Shown piece after piece: positions 1 to 12,387 of a DNA stretch of 64,000 nucleotides. The stretch covers positions 658,174,591 through 658,238,590 of the forward strand of contig OY856409.1 of the NCBI GenBank assembly GCA_963693085.1. Reading direction: 5' to 3'. Position 1 is the stretch's first letter. Every line of letters begins with the position of its first letter. The position numbers and the translations under genes were made by a program. Source of the stretch: Alisma plantago-aquatica (taxonomy: Eukaryota; Streptophyta; Magnoliopsida; Alismatales; Alismataceae). The notes beneath the pieces were generated by a model, which saw only the letters and a list, made by a program, of their open reading frames with translations, was not told the DNA's origin and did not search any database.

Positions 1-853
1 AACTGTTGGCATGACGGTAGATGTTTATGTTCCCTGGTATGTGTTTTTTTATATGTCTTCCCCCAAAAATTACACTACTAGTTTCAATTCTCAATGCATC
101 TGGAAAGATAGTGACACTTTCCTCTTTTTTATTACATGTAATGATATTTTATCAAGAAAGGAAACCAGCCATCCTTTTCAACTAATTGCTTGGTTCTTCA
201 TTCCAAGAAAAATCTTTTTGATAGCCCATAAATATATATACCTCATTCAAATTAGTATGGCTTCTCTTTTACGACTATTACCATAGGTTGCTAGTATCTT
301 GCACAATCAGCCTAAACAATTTTTCATATTTCAAGGTTTAGAGTATGATGGGAATCCATGATTGGTGATTAATATAAGTAAATATATATGTGGATATACC
401 AAGATATTTATTTCTATGATAGATTAAATGTTAAATTTTTCTCTAGTCTTGAAACCAGGTTATAAAATGCTCGGGGAGCATCAATGCATTTTTCTTGAGT
501 GAGGCAAGGCAAAAGCTTCAAGACAGTCTAGGCATAAGCCTCAAAAAAGTGCAGGGTGTTCACATTGATGTTAGTATTCATATACATACATATATTCTTA
601 ACGGATGTAACTACACATATATGTACAGACAAGTATGTGCATTATATACACAAATAGGCATACACATCTATACACATTTAAAAAGACGCACACACACACT
701 CGCACACAATAGATACATGCATGACACATACACACAAATATATACATGTATATATCAATATTTATATACACATATAAACATTACATCTACACATAAACAT
801 GCACAAGAACACACGTTGTACAAAAGAATACACATATAAAAGTATAGACATGT
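1..853. other. No gene seen; AC/AT-rich low-complexity tract
   Basis: No convincing coding sequence. From about 575 to 847 the sequence is a degenerate run of ACACAT/TATACA motifs. The same kind of sequence resumes at 5690-6060 and 7660-7790, on the far sides of the copia and hAT elements, so it looks like one tract split by two insertions. Confidence 0.6.
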
Positions 854-1078
854 TCTGAGGTTTGGAGAATGAGTTAGATTGAATGCTTGTCTCCCTGCCT
901 TGAACGGCGAGGAAGAGATTTTTACTTATAATCATCAGTGTCTACATTGTCATAAATACATGATAGGCTGAAGTAAATACAAGTCTTCCGTTTGGGCAGT
1001 AGACAATAACTGCAGAAGCTTGGGAAGTGTTGAGCCACAAAGTAGGTCTCATGCATCTGTTGTGCCTTCATTCTGACA
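854..1078 (-). repeat. Copia 3' LTR
   Basis: Direct repeat of 5463-5689 with a handful of differences. On the minus strand it begins TGTCAGAATG next to the polypurine tract and ends near CCTCAGA. At about 225 bp it is short for a plant LTR. Confidence 0.9.
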
Positions 1079-4000
1079 GCCCCCCGCAAGATGGGAGTGA
1101 GAGAAGTGAAGGCCCATCTTGGTGATTAAGTTCTGAAACGTGGACTTCTGGAGCGCCTTGGTGAAAATGTCAGCAATTTGATCCCTGGATGGTACATGGC
1201 GAGGGATGATATGACCAAGCTGAACCTTTTCATGGATGAAGTGGTAATCAAGTTCAATGTGTTTAGTGCGAACATGGAGTATAGGGTTGGTAGTGAGGTA
1301 CAGGGCACTGAGATTGTCACAATAGAGAGCAGAGTGTTGAGTTTGCGGAAGATGAAGTTCTTTGAGGAGCTGCGAGAACCATGTAAGTTCAGCAGCTATG
1401 AGAGAGAGGGGTCGATAATCAGCCTCGGTGCTATATTTTGAGATGGTGGGTTGCTTCTTGGATGACCAGGAGACACATGTATGCTCAAGGAATACACAGT
1501 AGCCACTGGTACTGCGGCGCGTGAGGGGGCAGTCGGCCCAGTCGGCGTCACAGAAGGCAGAGACATGAAGTTTGGGATCTGAGTAGATTTGGATGCCAAG
1601 GTTGATGGAGCCTTTGACATACCGAAGAATGTGTTTGACAAGGTTGAGGTGAGTGGTGGAAGGTTGATGGAGAAACTGATAGGCAAGGTTAACAGCATAG
1701 GTAAGGTCGGGTATGGTGATGGTGAGGTATTGAAGAGAGCCAACGATACGGCGATAGGAGGTGGTGTCAGTGAGAGGGGTACCAGGATTATGTAGGGTCT
1801 CCTGGAGGAAGGAGGAACTAATAGGGGTTTTGACGGGTTTGTAGTGAAGCATGTCTTCTCGTTCGAGAATGTCATGAGCATACTTGGTTTGGTGAAGGAG
1901 AAGACCTTGGGAGTTTGTCTCAACTTGAATGCCAAGAAAGAAATGGATAGGTCCTAGGTTGCGGAGGGAGAAGGTGTGCTCCATGTGAGTGATGACAAAG
2001 TGGATGGCATGAGGAGAGGAACCGATGATGAGAATGTCATTGACATAGAGGAGTAGATATATGGTGGAGGTTGCGGAGGAGTGGATGATGAGGGAAGAGT
2101 CCGAGTGGCTGGAGGTGAACCCAAGTTCAGTAAGAGATGAATGTATGCGTTGGTACCAAACCTGGGGTGCTTGCTTGAGGCCATATAGGGCCTTATGAAG
2201 TTGACAGACGTGGGAAGGTCGGTAGGGATCGGTGAACCCTTGGGGTTGTTCCATGTAGACAACGGTATCAAGGTTTCCATTAAGGAATGCATTTCAGACG
2301 TCCAACTGGTGAATGGACCACCCTTTTGAGATGGCTATGGAGAGGACAGTTTTGATAGTAGGAGATTTGATGACCAGGCTGAATGTTTCGGTGTAGTCTA
2401 TTCCTTCTTCTTGATGAAATCCTTTGGCAACCAGTTTTGCTTTTAGTCAGTCGAGTGTCCCGTCGGGGTGAAGTTTGGTTTTGAAAATCCAGCGACACCC
2501 GATGACATTCATGTCAGGCGTGCACTCGACAAAGGACCAAGTGTGATTTTTGTGAAGGGCGGAGACTTCCTCGATCATCGCCTTGGTCCAAGCAGGATTA
2601 CGTAGTGCCTTTTGAGTGGTTTTGGGCATGGGAGAGGTGAGGCTAGTGTTCATGGCATATTTGGGATTGGGTTTGCGGATGCCCCCCTTGCTGCGAGTGG
2701 TCATGGAGTGGGAGTTAGAGGATATATTGGTGGAGGTAGGGGGATCCAGAGAGTAGAAATTGGTAGGGCGTACAGGAGAGGGGGTGGGGATACAGTTGGG
2801 GAGGTTGCAGCAGAGGATGAACTGGAGGAAGGGAGTTCAGGTGTAGAGGGTGAAGAAGAGGTCGGGGAATGACTGGGCGTAGAAATGGAAGGTATGGGGA
2901 GGGAGACATCGGAGATATTATGGATAGCAGTGTGAGGATTGGAAGAGCAGGTGTTATAAGGAGTGATGGTGTCGAGATGTTCAGGGAAAGTGGCCAGGTC
3001 AGGAGATGAAAGGATCTGGTGAGGCTTTGTGTGGAGAAGGGATATTGGATCTCATCGAAGACCACATGTTTGGTGATATACAAGCATTTGGATGGAAGGT
3101 GGAGACATTTGTAGCCCTTGTATTGTGAACTATACCCCATGAAGACACAAGGTAGGGAGCGAGGGTCTAGCTTATCAATTGTGTAATCTCTGAGATATGG
3201 ATACCAAAGGGTACCAAAGGTACGAAGATGGTTGTAGGATGGAGGTTTGTCGTACAAAGTTTCAAAGGGAGTTTTCATCTTCAATGTGGGAGTTGGTATC
3301 TGGTTAATTAGATAAGTTGTTGTGGAGAAAGCTTCGCACCAGTACTGCTTTGGGACAGAAGCTTCAAACATCATAGGTAACCCTAGCTCAGTGATATGAT
3401 GGTGTTTGCGCTCTGCGACACCATTTTGTGATGGATCATGTGGGTAAGAGATCTGATGCAAAATGTTTGCATTCTTAAAGAACTGTTGTAGGGTGGTATT
3501 GATGAATTCACCACCGCCATCACTCTAAAACACCTTCACAGTAGTGTTGAACTGGTTGGAAACCATTTTACAGAAGGACATGAATACGACACTGAAGTCA
3601 CTTTTGTATTGCATTGGGAAAAACCATTTAAAGCGGGACAAATCGTTGGTGATAACCACATAGTAATGATAATTGTGAGCAGAAGGTACGGGAGCTTTGC
3701 CCCAGATGTCACAATGCAGTAAAGAAAATGGTAAACTAGCTTTGGTGTGGCTATGGGTTACAGGAAGACGCTTGCTTTTTCTTAACTCACAACTATTACA
3801 GATACAGTCAAAATAAGAAGTGCTCGTTATCAACTTTTGTTGCACAAGATGACGGAGAACGGCTTGATTTGGATGCCCAAGGCACCGATGCCAGACGTCG
3901 CCGGAGGTCTTCACAAAACGGTTGGAGAACAGAGCCATGGCTGAGGAGTCTGGGAGGTAGTAAACGCCTTTACTGCAGGTCCCTCTAGCCAGAAGTTGAT

Positions 4001-4440
4001 GTGTCTGGGAGTCCTTTATTAGAACAGTATCGTTAGTGAAGATGAAGTAGCAAGGAAGAGAGGAAGTGAGTTTGGACACAGACAGAAGATTGCATTTAAT
4101 CTCAGGAACCACGAGGATGTCTTGAAGAGGAATGAGGGCGATATTGTGTATGGAGGTGTCACCGGTGTGAGAGATGGGCAGAAAATCCCCATTGCCAATC
4201 ATTATAGAGTGCCTTCCCTTGTAGACACGAAGGTTGTTGAGATTACCTGAGTTCTGTGCTATGTGGTCTGTAGCACTAGAATCGATATGCCAAACTGAAG
4301 GATCAACTTCATGGATACGCAGAGCAGCCAGGGCTGAGTTGGTGTTGTCTGTGAGAGACGAAGGAATGGAGGAATGCTGATAATTGTTGTCATATCTATA
4401 CCAGCACTTGATGGTAGTGTGGCCACGCTTGCCGCATATT
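1049..4440 (-). pseudogene. Copia pol: protease, integrase, reverse transcriptase, RNase H (broken)
   Basis: Reading from about 4440 downwards on the minus strand: a gag zinc knuckle (CQICGKRGH), a protease remnant (WHIDSSATDH), a GAG-pre-integrase segment (WHRCLGH), then the integrase core with its first Asp in LHCDIWG, second Asp in SDGGGEF and Glu in NGVAERKHHH. Reverse transcriptase follows (WIFKTKLHPDG, ALYGLKQAP), and then RNase H (CDADWADCP, CDNLSALYL). The coding frame is broken by TAG at 3525-3527 inside the integrase, TGA at 2447-2449 and TGA at 2294-2296 in the RT. The RT active-site motif near 2040 reads YVND rather than YVDD, and the RNase H motif normally written STEAEY reads STEADY. 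This is a dead pol gene. Confidence 0.92.
1079..1090 (-). promoter_or_regulatory. Polypurine tract of the copia element
   Basis: The minus strand reads CTTGCGGGGGGC directly upstream of the 3' LTR, the expected position of the plus-strand priming site of a retrotransposon. Confidence 0.75.
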
Positions 4441-5362
4441 TGGCACGATGAACTGGGGAGTTGTACTGATTGTTGTGAACAGACATGGATGAGGAGAAGC
4501 CACGTCCCTGAGAATTGATTTGAGCAATGTTGTTATGTGGTCCACTACCTAGAATGCCTTGAGCATGATGGAAGGGTTGGTGACGACCCCTTCCTCTAGT
4601 TGAGGTGTGTCCCCGACTGGCGTAGTTGTTGTGAGGGAACTGAGTGCGATGATGGTCAGTTCGCGATTTAGTTGTGGAGCAGTTTGAGTAGAAGACTAGG
4701 GCAAGAGAGCCCCGTCGAGTTTTCCTGCGTTCAAAATCTTGAAGAAGAGGAATCAAGTCAGTGTAGGAAGGGATAGGGGGTTTGAGCATGGAGAGCACAA
4801 ACCCTTCGTATTCATTTCCGTCTAAGCCATTCAGCAAGGTGAAAACTTTCTCCTGATCATTGACTTCATGGCCAATAGCATTGAGTTGATCACACATCGA
4901 TTTGAACTTTTTGAGATAGTCAGGAAGAGAAACGTTGCCCTTGGTGAAAGTCCTTAGTTGAGACTTCAATTCAAACTCCCTGGATTGGGAGGATTCAAAT
5001 AATTTCTTGTTGAGAGTTGTCCATACCTCGTGTGAGGTAGAGCAGCCAATGATATCTCCCATCACTTCTTCGGTAAGGGAACTGGATATCCACCCTTTCA
5101 GTAGTCTGTCTGTGCATGTCCAAGCTTTTTGGCGAGGGTTGGCATCGGGAAGACCTAATGCATCAGGGATGACGGTGGGTGGGGGTGCTTCTGTTCCATC
5201 AAGGAAGCCTTCAAGACAACAAGATTAGGCTAGATTCTTGACTTGTGATTCCCACAGTAGAAATTTGTTTGAGTTGAGTTTAATCAAAAGGAAGTTGGTG
5301 ATGTTAAGGCCTACATGATATGGGTAGATAGATACATAGTTGGAGGATTCGGAAGCAAGCAT
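4440..5362 (-). pseudogene. Copia gag (broken)
   Basis: The most likely start is the ATG at 5360-5362, giving MLASESSNYVSIYPYH and then the usual copia gag opening (NFLLIKLNSNKFLLWESQV). A TAA stop lies at 5225-5227. The frame then continues through a UBN2/Retrotran_gag-type region (SLPDYLKKFKSMCDQLNAIG, LLNGLDGNEYEGFV). An Arg/Gly/His-rich stretch leads to the zinc knuckle, which lies in a different frame from the upstream gag reading, so a frameshift near 4440 separates gag from pol. Gag would form the virus-like particle; this copy is not functional. Confidence 0.85.
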
Positions 5363-5449
5363 TTGTTGTTAGGGTTGGAAGGGGAGGTGGATGAAGGTTG
5401 AAGATGACTGAGATATTATAGAAGAGGAAGGGCCGGTTAAGGCTAGAAT

Positions 5450-5462
5450 GGCTCTGATACCA
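5450..5462 (-). promoter_or_regulatory. Primer binding site (initiator Met-tRNA)
   Basis: The minus strand reads TGGTATCAGAGCC directly after the 5' LTR. This is the standard sequence complementary to the 3' end of plant initiator Met-tRNA and fixes the inner edge of the 5' LTR. Confidence 0.92.
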
Positions 5463-5689
5463 TCTGAGGTTTGGAGAACGAGTTAGATTGAATGCTTGTC
5501 TCCCTGCCTTGAATGGTGAGGGAGAGATTTTTACTTATAATCATCAGTGTCTACATTGTCATAAATACATGATAGGATGAAGTAAATACAAGTCTGTCGT
5601 TTGGGCAGTAGACAGTAACTGTAGAAGCTTGGGAAGTGTTGAGCCGCAAAGCAGGTCTCATGCATCTGTTGTGCCTTCATTTTGAAACA
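5463..5689 (-). repeat. Copia 5' LTR
   Basis: Direct repeat of 854-1078. It contains the same segments, including the GTTTGGGCAGTAGACA core. Its outer end differs slightly from the other copy, so the exact terminus is uncertain by about 3 bp. Confidence 0.9.
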
Positions 5690-6057
5690 TGTGACTATTG
5701 ACATAAACATATGTACATTATACATATACACATAAAATACATATATGTTTATATGCATTATATAAAGAAATACTAACCGGACAGAGTTGGCCCAGTAGAT
5801 CAGCTAAATGGCCGCCAATGAAACGACTCATGTTTGATCCCTAAAACCAATTATTATTTATCCCTCACCACTCATCCCGGGATTTGAGTGGTTTAATTAG
5901 GAGGTGGTGGGTCAACCCTTCTTTTATTGTTTAATTATATATAAAAAAAGAGATATACACCTATATACATGTAAATCATTACATAGATATGCAATCATAT
6001 ACGTGTAAACATAGACATGCACAAATATGCATATGTAAATGTTGATAGCATACGACA
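5690..6057. other. No gene seen; AT/AC-rich tract
   Basis: Low-complexity ATACAC/ATATAT sequence continuing that of 575-847, with a short GC-richer stretch at 5770-5930. No coding signal. Confidence 0.5.
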
Positions 6058-6065
6058 TTATGTGT

Positions 6066-7651
6066 AGGCTTGGCAATTTTTCCCAAATCGATCCAACCCT
6101 ACCCGCCCAGGCTAAAAATATGGGTAAAATTGAGTTGTCGGGCATGATTGGGCAGACCCATGTGTGCGGTATTTGGGTGAAATGAGGGTAGTATCAGATT
6201 TTTCTCAAGCATGCCCATCACCCAAAAATGAAAACCCTTGGAAGAAGATGTTGTGTTTGTTAACTCGTTTGACACTTTGACTCACTTCATGGACTATTTC
6301 AGGAACTCTTATAGCTTTGCAACCACATACACAATGGATGTCCGATCTAGAAGTTGGGTCCGTGACCAAGCAATCAACGACCACGTTTAGCACCTTCTCC
6401 TTGACATTGAATTTAAGCAAATCCTTGAGACTTTGGTCGACAATCACCTAAGGCGAATGCAACACTGCTACTAGTCGCACCGAACGCCAACCACCTTGGA
6501 ACCTAGAACATCTTGGTCAATATATGTGATCAGAGACATGCCAATAAAGGTGCACTAAGTATACTGAAGTGGCTCCTTGTTGGTGAACAACACGAGGTCA
6601 CTTCCAAAGGCATAGATGTCGAAGTTTTGGGGGCGGTAAGGAGTTGACAGTAACCTCTGAGACATTTTGCCCCCTCCTACCCTCAGTCTTGATCTAGTGG
6701 CTGGTTCCTATGGGACACATCATATATATAATAAGACATAGGTGAATGCTCATTCCGTCATAATTGACAATGGCTCATCGGGTCTCGTTGTGCGTATTCT
6801 CTTGACCACGACATGCTTTTCATCATTCTTGAGCGATCTAACTACATTGGGCACCTCCTTATGGAAGCATCGCCTCCATCTCCCAAATATATTTGTATCT
6901 ACAAGCTCTCTTCTTAGAGGACTTCCCTAGGTACTCAACATCAATACACACTTCTTTAAGTGCATCTAGTCTGCCTTTGGATGAGATTCACATGCTCTTG
7001 CATGTCTGTACAGTCGTCGGTGGTCTCAGGAGGTGGAGTACACAGATGAGTTTCTCATTGTGGATATTAATGAAGACTCTGAGAGCATGTTTCCTAACTT
7101 TCCAAGTACAATCCAGAGGCACTCATTACAAGAGGGTGCACGACGATGACTGTGATAAATTTGAGATGGAGGTATGTGTTGATCTCTACCATCAAGGTGC
7201 CTAGCCTTTAATATTCATCTAAAAATCACTTGATCTTGACTCACTGGAAGATGAAGAAGGAAGGGCGGTCCTAACAATGATCGTCTAACATGGTAGCAAA
7301 TGTCGGCTTCCGCATAAATTTATGAATAATATATTCAGTTCATTGATAGTCAAATCAATCTAGTGATGCTGAATTTGACAATTATCTCCTCACTGGCTTA
7401 CAGTTGTATCCACGTGACTAATATGATTGGAACTAATATAGACTTTAACGATTTAGATATTAGAATTGTGACAGTCATTTATGTTCCTATTTGAGATAGT
7501 ATACAACATCAATAGGTTATATTGGTCGGGTCCAGTACACCCGAGTCATCCGGGTGAGGCCCGAGTCGGGCGAGTTTTTTTTTAAACAACCAAAATTATT
7601 GGGTTGGGTTTGTGACGGGTTGGGAGAAACCCAACCCATTGATATCCCTAG
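6066..7651. mobile_element. Degenerate hAT-type DNA transposon
   Basis: The left end (TAGGCTTGGCAATTTTTCCC, from 6065) and the reverse complement of the right end (CTAGGGATATCAATGGGTTG) form imperfect terminal inverted repeats of the plant hAT style. Both ends carry subterminal GGGT/ACCC-rich sequence. Outside them lie TTATGTGT (6058-6065) and TTACGTGT (7652-7659), an 8-bp target duplication with one mismatch, as expected for hAT. Sharing of the first T makes the exact edge uncertain by 1 bp. No hAT transposase is visible, so the copy is non-autonomous. Confidence 0.7.
6205..6650 (-). pseudogene. Possible captured protein-kinase fragment inside the hAT element
   Basis: On the minus strand around 6650-6560 the frame reads FDIYAFGSDLVLFTNKE. 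In another frame from about 6440 it reads VDQSLKDLLKFN followed by VDCLVTDPTSRSDI. These resemble the late subdomains of plant receptor-like kinases (a DVYAFG-type motif, then L-D-x-x-L and a C-x-x-x-D-P-x-x-R-P-like pattern). Frames change and stops intervene, so this is at best a pseudogene fragment. The similarity is short and could be chance. Confidence 0.25.
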
Positions 7652-7659
7652 TTACGTGT

Positions 7660-9720
7660 AGACACTGACACACACACGTCCATACACTCACACGCAACAC
7701 ACACATAAACACAACCAAATATATATTTGATACATATACATGTATTATACACAAATATATAGATTATATATACTTGTGTTTATGAGGCTCAAATTGAGGT
7801 CTAAACTACTGCTTACGCCTCCGAAACACCTCAATGCCTTTTTACACCTTGACAAAATGAGGCACACCCAAGCTGCAAAGAGGGTTGCCTCGCATCGAGG
7901 CATGCCTGTTTATTCCATGCTCACAACTAATATACTTGTTTTACTGTGATTCATTTATAGTCCTCATTTCCATATTTTTCGATACCTAGAAATGAAATTG
8001 TGATGATGATCTTATTGAAGTTGTTTAAAGTTGATGTGGAAAATATTCATGATACAGATATATGAGTTTTGTTCATATTGATATTGTAGCTTACACTTAC
8101 ATTCTAATATTTTATAGTGGTGATGCTCATTCCAAAACACATTAGTTTTGGTCTCAAGTTCTATTCTAGGATATTATATGTAGAAGTTGATTTTCTTACA
8201 ATATTATATTATCTTATAACATTGATGGGAATGCATACCAAAATACCTCAAGCATTACATCTAATGTTTCCCATGTCATTCCAAAACATAAGTTGCATAC
8301 TAGACCTACTATGGTAGAAAACACATTAGTTTCCATAGGACCTCTAAGATAGTGAAGAACCTAATGAATTGTTAAAGAGTAAGAAATCGACATGGCACAC
8401 TAACAAAATTTTGAAGGATTTCATGATGAAACCATAGAATTAAATGTCTGATTTCGATGTCGTGTCTGATAGCCCAGAAATAGAAATTTTTTAAAATTTC
8501 ACATGAAATTTCGATATTTACGGCCCTAACGATGTCGACGACCAAATAAGTGAATTAAATCATGAAACTTTACCAGGACGATCTAAATTCCAAGATCTAC
8601 TCAAATATGCAATAGTATTTTATATTGGATATGTTGGGTGGGGGGTCTCCCACATTTGTAAGTGAAGGAAGCTAAACAATTTTGACAGAATTTTGAAGGC
8701 AATTTTGATGGCAAAAAGAAGGAATTAACTTATGAAATTTTGCAAACACAATGTTGAGACATAAACACACTAGACTGTATAATAATTTATATGTTTAGAG
8801 GTTAGGGTGGGATACATGTCTTGATGAGCGAGTGCACAAATGAACAGATCTGTCAAGTCTGCTAGACAGTTAGTCTATTAAAAGCTTCAAGTTACAGCTT
8901 AGAATTTAAAATTTACAGTTACAAGTTCCAAACTTACCAACTACAACTTGTATAAGTCTGGTATTAGCATTTAACTAGGTTACATGGGACATTTATGCAT
9001 AGATTCAAGATTTTATGTACTATTTCACAAACTTACGGCCCAAACTGGTATTTTTGGTGCAAAATTCTACCATTGTTGTCAAAATTTCACATCTAGGGTC
9101 AAATTTTTTATGAAATTATGTCTCATTCCTTGCATTTGTGTGTTTCACATGTCCGATCGTAGGTTTCGATGTCCGATTGCAAAAAAAATGAAATTTCGAG
9201 TGAAATTTCACAATTTCGATCGAAATTTTGTTCCATGGATGAAACTAATTACACATGACCAACCTCAGTTCTCTCATCTATCCCCACTCCCACTAATGAC
9301 AAAGCTGATTGATGTTGGTAATATAGGTTTCTATGAAAAAGGAAAACATAGAGAAGTTGATCGTCCCTTTCATGTAGGTTTTAATAGGTCAGTTTTATCA
9401 ATGCCCCTTTTAAAAGTTTGAAAGACAACTTTACCAATCATATTATAAAGGACCTCATTAGGAAATAATTTGTTGTCCAATCCTTTATCTTGTTGAATGA
9501 GTATAAGCATTTGTTACTTCTTTTCCTTCAAGTTGTATTCATGTTCTCTTGAATAATATGTATAGTTACTTATGCTTCATTTTCATTATTTATATTCATT
9601 GTTCCTCTCATTTACCCTACATATATGTGAATTCATTGTTCCTAGACCAGATTAGGTCCCTTTTGCTTCACATCTTCCTTTTAATGCCTTCTATCACTTT
9701 TTCATGTTAATGTTTCTTCC
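7660..9720. other. No gene seen; possible TE debris
   Basis: 7660-7790 is AC/AT-rich low complexity. Between about 8450 and 9240 the motif GAAATTTC and variants recur many times on both strands around two GTCCGAT-like segments, which suggests the remains of a TIR element. I could not define ends or a target duplication. No coding sequence is recognised. Confidence 0.4.
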
Positions 9721-9724
9721 TGTA

Positions 9725-9850
9725 AATATATGCTATCCAACTAAACATTTGTTCACTTTGTAGGGAGAATTCTAATTACCATTTATAGTGGTATCAGGGA
9801 GAGTGAGATATCCCCTTGCTTGGTAGGCAGTTTGGGCTATCTATTGTTGC
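9725..9850 (+). repeat. Dispersed repeat, copy 1 (partner at 20493-20625)
   Basis: About 125 bp that align with 20493-20625 over shared blocks such as TATATGCTAT, a TTGTAGG/TTGCAGG junction, the GAGAATT/GAAGAATT segment, GTGGTATC, and a GATAT-CCC-TT-CTTGGT segment. The copies are clearly diverged. TGGTATCAGGGAG at about 9789 resembles a Met-tRNA primer binding site, so this may be the edge of an old LTR element. Confidence 0.5.
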
Positions 9851-12379
9851 GTAGAGGTTTTTAATCTCAAGGAACCCACCCCAAGCTGAGCCACTTTGCA
9901 ACTCACCCCAGAACCATAAACCCCGGGGCATGAGAGGGTATGGTCCGGTCACCCCTTTCACATGCCCAATCAACATGCAATATTGTTTATTGAGAGACTT
10001 ATGTGTGATTTGAAACCATGTTCTTTATTGGGACATACTAATCTCTTACCAACCAGGCTATTCTAGCTGGAAGAATCTACATTTCTTTATGAACCTAACT
10101 TTTGCCTTACAGATTTAATTAAATTTACATAGAAAAGAAAATTTAAAACAAGCTTTAATGGATAGAGGGGAAGGGAATAAAGAGTGAGGTGTGTATACTA
10201 GGCCTTTGATACGAGATAAGTGAGGGATAGATGTAAAAAATCCCTTGTAATCACAACATCTATGTATAATCCGAGGATGCTTTCTGCTCTTACAGGAGAC
10301 CACACTATCAATATGTTCAGGAGCCATTCGACTATGGTATCCCCATTTTAGACAACATACATCTCTTCACATAGTATTGAGGAAAGAAGATTGCAGGTGC
10401 CTCATTCAATGGGTTCCATATGGGTGCATATCACACTTATATGGTAAATGGACCCTCTCAGAAGCTAGAAACATCAACAAGCTTAGAGGGAGACTTGTTT
10501 GGAACACATCTAGATTTGGTTGCATGCATTTTGGATTTTGTGGTGTCTGGGGGAGGAGGGATATCCTCATACACTAATTCTCTTCTATGTTGACCTGCAT
10601 TGCAGACCATTGCTTGGGCCAAAGAACACTTTCCTATCGGCCTCTAAAAATAATTTGCATAGGATTCTTGAATATTACTTTGCATGATTGGGTTTTTAAG
10701 GTTGTAAGTTTGGTACTTGAAGGCTTGGCGTATAGCAGCTAGCAGATATTCTTGTAAGGATAGTAAGGGTCAACATTTTTTTTCTCAAATGGGAGGGGGT
10801 GTCAAAATGAATCTTTGACATAGGATGTGGTCTTGCTTTAGGCTGTCTTTATAGGTTAAAGAATTTGTAATTTTTGAAGTTCTCAGAGGCAAGGGTCGGC
10901 CTAGGTCCTTGGTCCCCAACCTTTTGTGCCAAGGGACAATGAACAACTGCTTCTCGACCTACTATGGGCCAATCCTTATTGGTTTTTGACATCCTTCATA
11001 AAAAAATTTACCTATTGTGGGCCAACCTTGTGATTAAGATTTCTTACGACAGTAAAAGATCATAGCCACACTGGTCAAAGTAGACTCACTTGTTTATTAT
11101 GAAAACATGATGTTGGGATATTTCCTACTCTGAGTGTCTTCTGCCTCTCTGTCTGTGTGTGATGTGCCAGGATAAACATAAAATTCTCATCAACAATCCA
11201 GTATCCAAAAGTTATTCTAATAGACAAAAGGCGAAGGATTTCCATGAATATACTGCTCCACCTATATGCATTTTATATATTTGTTGATACCACTCACTGA
11301 AATACTTTGTAAAAGCACAAAACAAGGTTTCTTGTGTATTTCCTTACATAATTTTTATTGATCGATATTAACTATACGTTGTTGTAACTCTTGGGAACTC
11401 AACCCATATGATTTATTGTACTAGGATGTGCTAACCAGGGTTGTTAAGGTGATATAATTATCATTGGTCGTAAAAAGAAGAGTAGAAAACTGAAGCATCA
11501 TAGAAGTAACAATATTGTCATTTCTTAGTGGTTCAAGGTGCTTCTTTATGGATTTGGGTGGTATAAATTTTATGTAAGCTCCTGACCTTTTCTTTAGTTG
11601 TTTAAGAATTTGGTAGAGTCTCAGCTATCATCTACTTATAGATCCTTATATGTGAGTGTGTTAGATACATTAAAACAACTGTAACCTCAACAAACTTAGC
11701 TTCCAGAAAGCACGTTAAACATGGGTAGGTTTCCTATAGTTGACATCTTTCCTTAGTGGAGTATATTAGATGCATCTAGGTGGTAGTAAATTTGTTTGGA
11801 AGCTAGTTTCTAAAATGCTTACAAATAGGTTGTTGGGGATAGTTGATGTAGATTGTGAAGAAGTCTGGACATAAACTTATCTTTGGTTGTTGCCAGCCAT
11901 TGTTGTTTTAGATACCTTTTTTTAATGGATGTCTCATTGTAGTATAATGTACTTTACTAGGCACCTCTTGTCAACCAGTCTCTCTTTGTGATTGTTATCA
12001 TCTCTAGTAACTGTCTTAAATATTCAAAGTATATCGTGCTTCTTGTGCTCTAGCTAAACCAAAATGAGGACCCATCAGGTCTGTGGAGTGTCTTCCTCAA
12101 AACAGTGGTTTTGTAGGAGCTGACTAGAAGCTTTTTTCAGGTCCAGTCACTCATAGCAAATAAAAATTGCTCGACAGTCCCATACACCTCTGTTGTAGAC
12201 CGTAAGGCAGTCTTCATTCCAATTGACATATACTTCTACAGTAACAACCTCAACTATAACCAATGCTAGACCAAATAACATGTGTGACTTATCCACAGTT
12301 TGAGTGTGTCAAGATTTAAACTCATGGTCCAATGAACATTTGTAAATAGTTGTAGATTGGTGGAAAGACTATGATATAT
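9851..12379. other. No recognisable gene
   Basis: I found no domain motif or repeat structure that I can name. Short open frames here do not resemble proteins. A G-rich run followed by TGTCAAAATG near 10790 is reminiscent of a polypurine tract and LTR start, but no matching second LTR was found. Confidence 0.4.
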
Positions 12380-12387
12380 GTGAAGAG

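Larger units (their letters stand above)
854..5689 (-). mobile_element. Ty1/copia LTR retrotransposon, full-length but decayed
   Basis: Two direct repeats of about 225 bp (854-1078 and 5463-5689) bracket a minus-strand gag-pol region. A primer binding site complementary to initiator-Met tRNA (TGGTATCAGAGCC on the minus strand) abuts the right LTR, and a G-rich polypurine tract abuts the left LTR. Domain order is gag, protease, integrase, reverse transcriptase, RNase H, which is copia order. The motif ACATG lies just outside both LTRs (848-852, 5687-5691) and is the likely 5-bp target duplication, although at the right end it overlaps the LTR terminus. Several stops and a frameshift break the coding region, so the copy cannot encode its own enzymes. 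Confidence 0.95.

Noticed and set aside
470..7925. A larger hAT-like element enclosing copia and the 6.1-7.7 kb hAT
   Set aside because: The GAGGC-rich ends are only weakly similar and I could not find a matching target duplication, so it is mentioned as a hypothesis only.
9785..9800. TGGTATCAGGGAG as a retrotransposon primer binding site
   Set aside because: No LTR pair could be found around it. It is kept only as part of an unassigned dispersed repeat.
10780..10830. G-rich run followed by TGTCAAAATG as polypurine tract plus LTR start
   Set aside because: No second copy of the following sequence is present in the window.
11440..11520. Possible exon with a Lys/Arg-rich reading (VIIIGRKKKSRKLKHHR)
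   Set aside because: It resembles a ribosomal-protein-like stretch only loosely, with no supporting neighbouring exons.
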